From NCBI GenBank assembly GCA_030536165.1, contig JAUNQM010000185.1, positions 1 through 5,202 on the forward strand: DNA of 5,202 nt. Direction: 5' to 3'. This DNA is from Prevotellaceae bacterium (GTDB lineage: Bacteria > Bacteroidota > Bacteroidia > Bacteroidales > Bacteroidaceae). The position numbers and the translations under genes are program-made. The notes beneath the pieces are model-generated. The model was given only the letters and a program-made list of their open reading frames with translations. It did no database searches and was not told where the DNA came from. Below are positions 1 to 4,233 of this stretch, in pieces (within the stretch, counting starts at the first letter, position 1; the number at the start of each line of letters is the position of its first letter).

Positions 1-72
1 AAAGCAGTGCGAACGATACCGCTATAGCGTCTAAAGAAAGTATTGCGAACGATTCCGTTATAAATTCAAACG
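1..72 (+). repeat. 36-bp (12-codon) tandem repeat in the linker of the partial gene
   Basis: Positions 1-36 and 37-72 align with an exact 36-bp offset. Both begin AAAG and share TGCGAACGAT, CCG and TATA at matching places. In protein the units read S-S-A-N-D-T-A-I-A-S-K-E and S-I-A-N-D-S-V-I-N-S-N-V. Divergence is greatest at the end of the second unit. Because unit 1 touches the window edge, more copies may exist upstream. Confidence 0.7.
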
Positions 73-554
73 TAGAAGAAGAGGTCCAAAAGGATTATTC
101 TGCGGAAATGATGGATATTGTACAGCGTATGTACAATGACATATTATCTCACTACAGTGACGATGATAACGGACAAGGACAGAAATATGCTTTTAATCAA
201 TATGCTTCAAAGTCGTTGTTAAAACTACTTCATGACGTAAACGAAGCAAGTGAAAAAACAAATGATGCTATATTAGGTTGGAATTGCGACCCATGGATAT
301 TTGCACAGGATTGGATTCATCCAAAGGCAAAAGTCGCAAAAGCCTATGCGCTTTCAGATACAAAGGGTAAGGTTGATGTAGTACTTATTGACAATAGTAA
401 TAAAAACTACATTACATTATTCATGACTAAAGAAGAAGGGCAATGGAAAGTGAATGATTTCATCGGTACGGAATCTGCCGATTATGCCCCAACCTTCACT
501 GAGGTGTTGAAGGAAGAAATGGAAGAAGTCTTGAAAAACGCTGAAAAGCAATAA
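1..554 (+). CDS. Probable exported/lipoprotein-like protein with DUF3828-like domain, 5' end missing
   Basis: The reading frame is already open at the left edge (first full codon at position 3) and runs 183 codons to TAA at 552-554, so the true start and any signal peptide lie outside the window. An internal ATG at 108 exists, but the frame upstream of it is continuous and looks coding. The visible part starts with a Ser/Asn/Asp-rich linker made of a 12-residue repeat, then an acidic stretch, typical of the segment between a lipoprotein cysteine and a folded domain. The globular part begins near MVQ-like text at about 110 (DIVQRMYNDILSHY). It contains a Trp-rich centre (GWNCDPWIFAQDW), a V-x-V-x-L strand and a KEEGQWKVNDF strand. 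This pattern resembles DUF3828/NTF2-like periplasmic proteins of unknown function. It ends in a Glu/Lys-rich helix. The gene is convergent with the phosphonate operon and ends in a strong terminator. Coding status is secure; family assignment is tentative and localisation is inferred. Confidence 0.75.
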   Translation, partial: SSANDTAIASKESIANDSVINSNVEEEVQKDYSAEMMDIVQRMYNDILSHYSDDDNGQGQKYAFNQYASKSLLKLLHDVNEASEKTNDAILGWNCDPWIFAQDWIHPKAKVAKAYALSDTKGKVDVVLIDNSNKNYITLFMTKEEGQWKVNDFIGTESADYAPTFTEVLKEEMEEVLKNAEKQ

Positions 555-588
555 TCATATTGTCCAAGTTAGGACAATATGATTTTTT
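553..588 (+). terminator. Rho-independent terminator between convergent genes
   Basis: A perfect 13-bp stem (553-565 paired with 572-584) encloses a 6-nt loop (AAGTTA) and merges into a run of six T at 583-588. It starts inside the TAA stop codon of the plus-strand gene. On the minus strand the same hairpin could form, but the sequence after it (ATTGCTTTTC) is a poorer T-tract, so termination in that direction is probably weaker. The TAA stop of the minus-strand reductase gene falls in the loop (569-571), so the right arm of the stem is also coding sequence. Confidence 0.88.
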
Positions 589-1603
589 CGTATAACGACC
601 TTATCACGTCAATGCTCAATGGCACAGGATTGTTCTTCAAGCGAACAGGATTGACTGACGTAGAGAGTACTTCCAGCTCTGCATCTTTATCGCCAAACAC
701 AGGGTTTTGCATTTCCATTCGAGTCATCATTCCACGGAAATAGTCTAACGAGAACGGTGGATTTATCTCCACATCAGGCTGAGTGAGCATATACTCCCAT
801 ATCTCAGGTAGGCATACTGCAACAGCATGCCCATGAGGAAACTTGTAGATTGAGGTTATCTTATAGCTCATTGCGTGCGCTGCTGTGGTCTGTGCTATGC
901 TGATTGCCCTGCCGCCATAGTTTGCCGCAAGCATTATCTGCGATGCTGCTTCGTCGTCATTCTCAAAGATATACTTCTCCCAATTATCACGAATCAGCTC
1001 TATACATTTCTGCGAATATGTGCGGCTCTCATCTGTATGATTCACCGACCACCAACTTTCAATGCCTTGACAAAGAGCGTCCATCATAGTACATTTCTTC
1101 TGATACAACGGTAACGTCTTCAGCACCGAAGGCTCAAGGATGGCAAAGTCTGGAGTAAGGCAGTCGTGTGCCACGGTTTGTTTTACATTATTATAATATA
1201 TAACCGCGTTGCGAGTCGATTCGCTGCCAGTCCCTGCTGTCGTAGGAATTGCAATGAGAGGAATATCTGAATGCTTGTATTCTTGCTTCAGGTAATTCTC
1301 GCGCTTGTCCATCTTGCAGAAAAGTTTTATGCACTTTGCCACGTCGATGGAACTTCCCCCACCTATCGCTAAGATTGCATCGCAACCCTCGGCATTGAAC
1401 AAATCCACTCCGTCGCACACTTGTTCGTAAAGAGGATTAGGAGTGAATCCGTCGAAGCTCACCGTAGGGTGCACGATTTCATCTATCTGAGTTTTAATAT
1501 TTAAGAATGGGAAAGATGCATCTTTCACAATAAAGAGTTTCCCCACATTCAGTTCCTTCAGGATTGAAGGCAATGCGTCTATGCCGTTTACTATTCTCTG
1601 CAT
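569..1603 (-). CDS. Iron-type alcohol dehydrogenase, probable phosphonoacetaldehyde reductase
   Basis: This 344-residue protein belongs to the group III iron-dependent alcohol dehydrogenase family. It has the N-terminal nucleotide-binding signature AIGGGSSIDVAK (79-90), the TTAGTGSE motif (121-128) and the C-terminal metal region with H243 (HAMSY) and H257 (PHGH). The metal-site aspartate is D175 (MMDALCQGIES). The residue four places on, a His in FucO-type enzymes, is Gln179 here. Its place as the last gene of a PEP mutase/phosphonopyruvate decarboxylase operon points to NAD(P)H-dependent reduction of phosphonoacetaldehyde to 2-hydroxyethylphosphonate in the cytoplasm, the role of FomC/PhpC-type enzymes. 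The ATG lies inside the end of the decarboxylase gene (13-bp overlap), supporting translational coupling and this start. The last residues (IILS) and stop are encoded within the convergent terminator hairpin. Family membership is clear; substrate is inferred from context. Confidence 0.9.
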   Translation of the reverse strand: MQRIVNGIDALPSILKELNVGKLFIVKDASFPFLNIKTQIDEIVHPTVSFDGFTPNPLYEQVCDGVDLFNAEGCDAILAIGGGSSIDVAKCIKLFCKMDKRENYLKQEYKHSDIPLIAIPTTAGTGSESTRNAVIYYNNVKQTVAHDCLTPDFAILEPSVLKTLPLYQKKCTMMDALCQGIESWWSVNHTDESRTYSQKCIELIRDNWEKYIFENDDEAASQIMLAANYGGRAISIAQTTAAHAMSYKITSIYKFPHGHAVAVCLPEIWEYMLTQPDVEINPPFSLDYFRGMMTRMEMQNPVFGDKDAELEVLSTSVNPVRLKNNPVPLSIDVIRSLYEKIILS

Positions 1604-2721
1604 AAGAAATCCATTAAAGCATCTTTGTTCTGTTGAGGAGTCGTAGTAGGGCGACCGAGGTCTTTCCTATTGCCTTTCTTCACTTTCACTTCAAGCAATA
1701 CAGGTCCGTTCAAGTAATTTATCTGCGAAAGCGCAACCTTTAGTTCCTCAATGCTTGCCACACTTAGTGTATTCTCATACCCCACCGCTTCGGCTATGGC
1801 AGGGAAGTCAATCTGAAGTCCTACCGTCGGCTGACCGCCTACGGAGTCATGCGCACCATTATTAAATATGACATGGATGAAGTTTTCAGGTTTCTTGCTT
1901 GCCACTATTGCCATGCTGCCCATGTGCATTATAGCAGCCCCATCGCCATCAAAGCACCAAACCCTGCGGTCGTTCTTCTCCAAAGCTATGCCTAATGCTA
2001 TCTGTGAAGCATGTCCCATACTGCCAACAGTAAGGAAATCGCGCTCGTGGCCTTCGCCTTTGCCTGCACGATACTCAAACAACTCCCTTGAAATCATACC
2101 TGTTGTAGAAACAATGACATCCTTTTCTCCCAACGCTCCCGCAACGGTCTGTATGGCTTGCTCTCTTGCCAATGCCAAAGATGATTCTAACTTTGACTGC
2201 AAAGAATATGCTTCAAAAGTATCTTTTTCCACTACCAATGCGTAGGCTTCTTTGTGCGTCTGCATATATTCCACAGCAGTTTGAATCTGCATGCCTGCCT
2301 CAACTTCGTCCTTGCTCAGAACGGCATAAGGTATGCCCATAGTCTCAAGCAGAGGCAAAGTCACCTTTCCCTGCTTCACATGCTGAGGTTCATCATGCAC
2401 GCCAGGTTTTCCTCTCCAACCGATGAGTAGCAGCAAAGGGATGCTATAAACATCTTTATCCGTAAGCGATGCCAAAGGATTTATCGTATTACCTTCGCCT
2501 GAGTTCTGCATATAGACTACAGGTATCTGTCCCGTAGCAAGATAATGCCCTGCTGCAAGTCCTACGGCACCACCTTCGTTGGCTGTTATTATGTTATGCT
2601 TTGCGTCAAGGTTGTCTTGGATGTAAGCACAAATATTCTTCAGCAAAGAATCAGGCACACCAGTAAAGAAGTCTATGCCGTGTCCCTTTAATGTCTCAAT
2701 GAAAAATTTGGGTGTAATCAT
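1591..2721 (-). CDS. aepY: Phosphonopyruvate decarboxylase
   Basis: This 376-residue thiamine-diphosphate enzyme decarboxylates phosphonopyruvate to phosphonoacetaldehyde, the irreversible step that pulls the unfavourable mutase reaction forward. The N-terminal pyrimidine-binding domain contains the catalytic glutamate E49 in ANEGGAVGLAAG, followed by MQNSGEGN (71-78) and GWRGKPGVHDEPQH (101-114). The C-terminal pyrophosphate-binding domain carries the ThDP motif, from GDG at 259-261 to NN at 287-288, followed by GAHDSVGGQPT. Its length matches the short decarboxylases of this group rather than acetolactate synthases of about 550 residues. The start codon overlaps the mutase stop as ATGA (2718-2721), and the 3' end overlaps the reductase by 13 bp, so the three genes are probably translated as one coupled unit. 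Sulfopyruvate decarboxylase is the closest alternative by fold. The PEP mutase next door makes phosphonopyruvate the expected substrate. Confidence 0.95.
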   Translation of the reverse strand: MITPKFFIETLKGHGIDFFTGVPDSLLKNICAYIQDNLDAKHNIITANEGGAVGLAAGHYLATGQIPVVYMQNSGEGNTINPLASLTDKDVYSIPLLLLIGWRGKPGVHDEPQHVKQGKVTLPLLETMGIPYAVLSKDEVEAGMQIQTAVEYMQTHKEAYALVVEKDTFEAYSLQSKLESSLALAREQAIQTVAGALGEKDVIVSTTGMISRELFEYRAGKGEGHERDFLTVGSMGHASQIALGIALEKNDRRVWCFDGDGAAIMHMGSMAIVASKKPENFIHVIFNNGAHDSVGGQPTVGLQIDFPAIAEAVGYENTLSVASIEELKVALSQINYLNGPVLLEVKVKKGNRKDLGRPTTTPQQNKDALMDFLCRE

Positions 2722-4031
2722 TTCTTCTTAGTCCCAGGTATAAGGTTGAGTATTTCCTTTATCGGCATGCAGAAATCTTCTGACGCCTCCTTGCAACGTG
2801 AATGTTCCAAGATAGACTCAGCACACTTCTTCATTGCCGGATAAGCGCTGCGAAGCATGTGGTTGGCATAGATGACCACATTCACGCCCCAGTCTGCAAG
2901 TTCGTCTTCCGTGATTTGTGAGTAAGTAGTAGGAACTACCACTATCGGAGTCGTCTTATTGTCTTCGCGGAACTTGACGCAAAACTCTTTTATGTCTATT
3001 CCATCGGTATTTTTCGAATGAATCATCACACCGTCAGCACCTGCTGCAACGTATGCCTTTGCTCTTTCAAGGGCATCTTCAACGCTCTTACCTGCAATCA
3101 GCGACTCGATGCGGGCGATAATCATGAAGTCGTCGGCAACCTGTGCCTGCTTCCCCGCACGAATCTTGTCGCAGAAGTTCTCGATTGTGTCCTGTGTCTG
3201 CACAGCATCTGTACCGAATAGCGAATTCTGTTTCAGTCCGGTTTTGTCTTCAATGATTACAGCCGAGATGCCCAGTCGTTCAAGCGTCCTCACGGTAAAG
3301 CCGAAATGTTCTATCTTTCCACCTGTATCGCCATCGAAGATTACCGGCTTGGTTGTAACTTCGAGTGTATCATTCAAGTCGTGAAGACGTGTTGTCAAAT
3401 CTACCGATTCATTGTCCGGCTTGCCTTTGCTTGTAGAATCTGTAAGCGATGATGCCCACATGCCATCGAACTCCTGCTTCATATTATTGCGCATGACGTA
3501 GGTATTCTCAATTATCAGACCTGTCAATCCGCTGTGAGATTCAAGTATTCTCACAATCTTCTTTGCAGAAATAAGTCGGCGCAGACGCTTCTGACGTATC
3601 TCTGGCGTTGTACCGATTTCCTTTATATGCTGATTCATTGCGGTTGAAGAAATACCTTTAGTATAAGGTATATCTATAACCCTTCCACCCCATTCAGCCA
3701 TAGCCTCGATGATGCGCTGGCGTGTCTTTGCCTGCACACCTTCTTTCCAGTCGTCGCCATGAACCACATAGTCTGGCTTCAACTGCCGAAGATTCGGCAC
3801 ATAGTCGAGCGTAGTCTGTGGTATCACCTGTTCCACACCCTTGATAGCGCTCACAATCTCTGCCCTTTGTTCGTAAGTCAGATAAGGCAATCGCTTGTAG
3901 CTGGCAATGGCTGCATCGGTCAGCACTCCAACAGTCACCTCGCCAAGTTTTACCGCCTCGCGTATAATATTAAGGTGTCCTGGATGAATCATATCAGCAC
4001 TCATCCCGACATAGACTTTCTTTCTTTCCAT
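2718..4031 (-). CDS. aepX: Bifunctional cytidylyltransferase-phosphoenolpyruvate mutase fusion
   Basis: This 437-residue protein has two domains. Residues 1 to about 138 are a cytidylyltransferase-type nucleotidyltransferase, with the HxGH signature at 16-19 (HPGH), a KRLPYLTYEQR segment (46-56) and the ISST motif at 127-130. Residues from about 150 to the end are PEP mutase of the isocitrate lyase superfamily. Key residues are WASS (192-195), FDGDTGG (232-238, Mg-binding D233 and D235), the diagnostic EDK-X5-NS gate motif at 261-270 (EDKTGLKQNS), R307 and E309 in ARIES, and H338 in MIHSK. The mutase interconverts PEP and phosphonopyruvate, forming the C-P bond. The same architecture is known in Fom1 of fosfomycin clusters, whose N-terminal domain makes CMP-hydroxyethylphosphonate. 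Here the N-terminal domain probably charges the operon's own phosphonate product with CMP. This is the first gene of the operon, about 20 bp downstream of a consensus promoter. Domain calls are firm; the nucleotidyl acceptor is inferred. Confidence 0.95.
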   Translation of the reverse strand: MERKKVYVGMSADMIHPGHLNIIREAVKLGEVTVGVLTDAAIASYKRLPYLTYEQRAEIVSAIKGVEQVIPQTTLDYVPNLRQLKPDYVVHGDDWKEGVQAKTRQRIIEAMAEWGGRVIDIPYTKGISSTAMNQHIKEIGTTPEIRQKRLRRLISAKKIVRILESHSGLTGLIIENTYVMRNNMKQEFDGMWASSLTDSTSKGKPDNESVDLTTRLHDLNDTLEVTTKPVIFDGDTGGKIEHFGFTVRTLERLGISAVIIEDKTGLKQNSLFGTDAVQTQDTIENFCDKIRAGKQAQVADDFMIIARIESLIAGKSVEDALERAKAYVAAGADGVMIHSKNTDGIDIKEFCVKFREDNKTTPIVVVPTTYSQITEDELADWGVNVVIYANHMLRSAYPAMKKCAESILEHSRCKEASEDFCMPIKEILNLIPGTKKK

Positions 4032-4052
4032 CTGTCAATGCTTTTATTTCTG

Positions 4053-4084
4053 CAAAGGTACGAATAAGCGAGCGATTTTCCAAA
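4053..4084 (-). promoter_or_regulatory. Bacteroidetes-type promoter (proximal) of the phosphonate operon
   Basis: Read on the minus strand, a -33 TTTG box (4081-4084) is followed after exactly 20 bp by TACCTTTG (4053-4060), a full match to the TAnnTTTG -7 consensus of Bacteroidetes primary sigma factor promoters. The expected transcript start near 4046-4048 gives a leader of roughly 15 nt before the aepX ATG. No Shine-Dalgarno sequence is seen in that leader, which is usual for this phylum. Confidence 0.8.
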
Positions 4085-4110
4085 TTTATTTGAGAAAATC
4101 CGAGCGCAAG

Positions 4111-4133
4111 TACCTTCGGCGTAGCCAAAGGTA
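4111..4133. repeat. 23-bp imperfect palindrome at the junction of the duplication
   Basis: TACCTTCGGC (4111-4120) pairs with GCCAAAGGTA (4124-4133) around a 3-nt GTA centre, with a single mismatch in the 10-bp arms. The right arm includes the -7 box of the distal operon promoter. No T-run follows on either strand, so it does not look like a terminator; it could be an operator-like site or a by-product of the duplication. Confidence 0.6.
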
Positions 4134-4157
4134 CTAATAAGCGAGCGATTTTCCAAA
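4126..4157 (-). promoter_or_regulatory. Bacteroidetes-type promoter (distal, duplicated copy) facing the phosphonate operon
   Basis: The second copy of the direct repeat carries the same elements. On the minus strand TTTG is at 4154-4157, then a 20-bp spacer, then TACCTTTG at 4126-4133. It lies 73 bp upstream of the proximal promoter and would make a longer leader that reads through the proximal copy. Both boxes are intact, although three other bases differ between the copies. Confidence 0.65.
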
Positions 4158-4186
4158 TTTATTTAAGAAAATCCGAACGCAAGGGT

Positions 4187-4214
4187 TTTGTTTGAAAAAA
4201 AATAATTACTTTTG
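4187..4214 (+). promoter_or_regulatory. Probable promoter of the acyltransferase gene
   Basis: TACTTTTG at 4207-4214 (followed by C) matches the Bacteroidetes TAnnTTTG -7 box and lies 19 bp before the ATG at 4234. The nearest upstream TTTG is at 4187-4190, giving a spacer of only 16 bp instead of the usual 19-21, so the -33 element is weak or off-consensus. The implied leader is very short (about 12-14 nt) and has no visible Shine-Dalgarno. Confidence 0.6.
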
Positions 4215-4233
4215 CAACTCATTCATCACGTAT

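Larger units (their letters stand above)
4054..4183. repeat. Direct duplication of a 57-bp promoter-bearing segment, 73-bp period
   Basis: Positions 4054-4110 and 4127-4183 are the same 57-bp sequence with three mismatches (4062/4135, 4092/4165, 4104/4177), separated by 16 bp. Each copy contains GCGAGCGATTTTCC, an AT-rich AAATTTATTT core, and a 7-bp inverted pair GATTTTC...GAAAATC around that core. The duplication covers most of the intergenic space between the phosphonate operon and the acyltransferase gene. Confidence 0.9.

Noticed and set aside
108..110. ATG at 108 as the real start of the left-hand gene
   Set aside because: The same frame is open to the window edge and encodes a repetitive Ser/Asn/Asp linker with coherent 12-residue periodicity, so the gene most likely begins upstream.
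875..3384. Plus-strand open frames at 875-1114, 1868-2245 and 3109-3384
   Set aside because: Each is fully antisense to a gene with intact catalytic motifs, has no promoter-like sequence of its own that I can see, and translates to low-complexity or Cys/Ser-rich text.
2718..4031. Mutase domain as isocitrate/methylisocitrate lyase or phosphonopyruvate hydrolase
   Set aside because: The EDK-X5-NS motif typical of PEP mutases is present, the KRCGH lyase motif is absent, and the next gene is a phosphonopyruvate decarboxylase.
569..4031. Standard aminoethylphosphonate operon (mutase, decarboxylase, transaminase)
   Set aside because: The third gene has iron-type alcohol dehydrogenase motifs and no PLP-binding lysine region; a transaminase elsewhere in the genome cannot be excluded.
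4111..4133. Palindrome as a transcription terminator
   Set aside because: No T-run follows on either strand, and it lies upstream of both divergent genes rather than after one.
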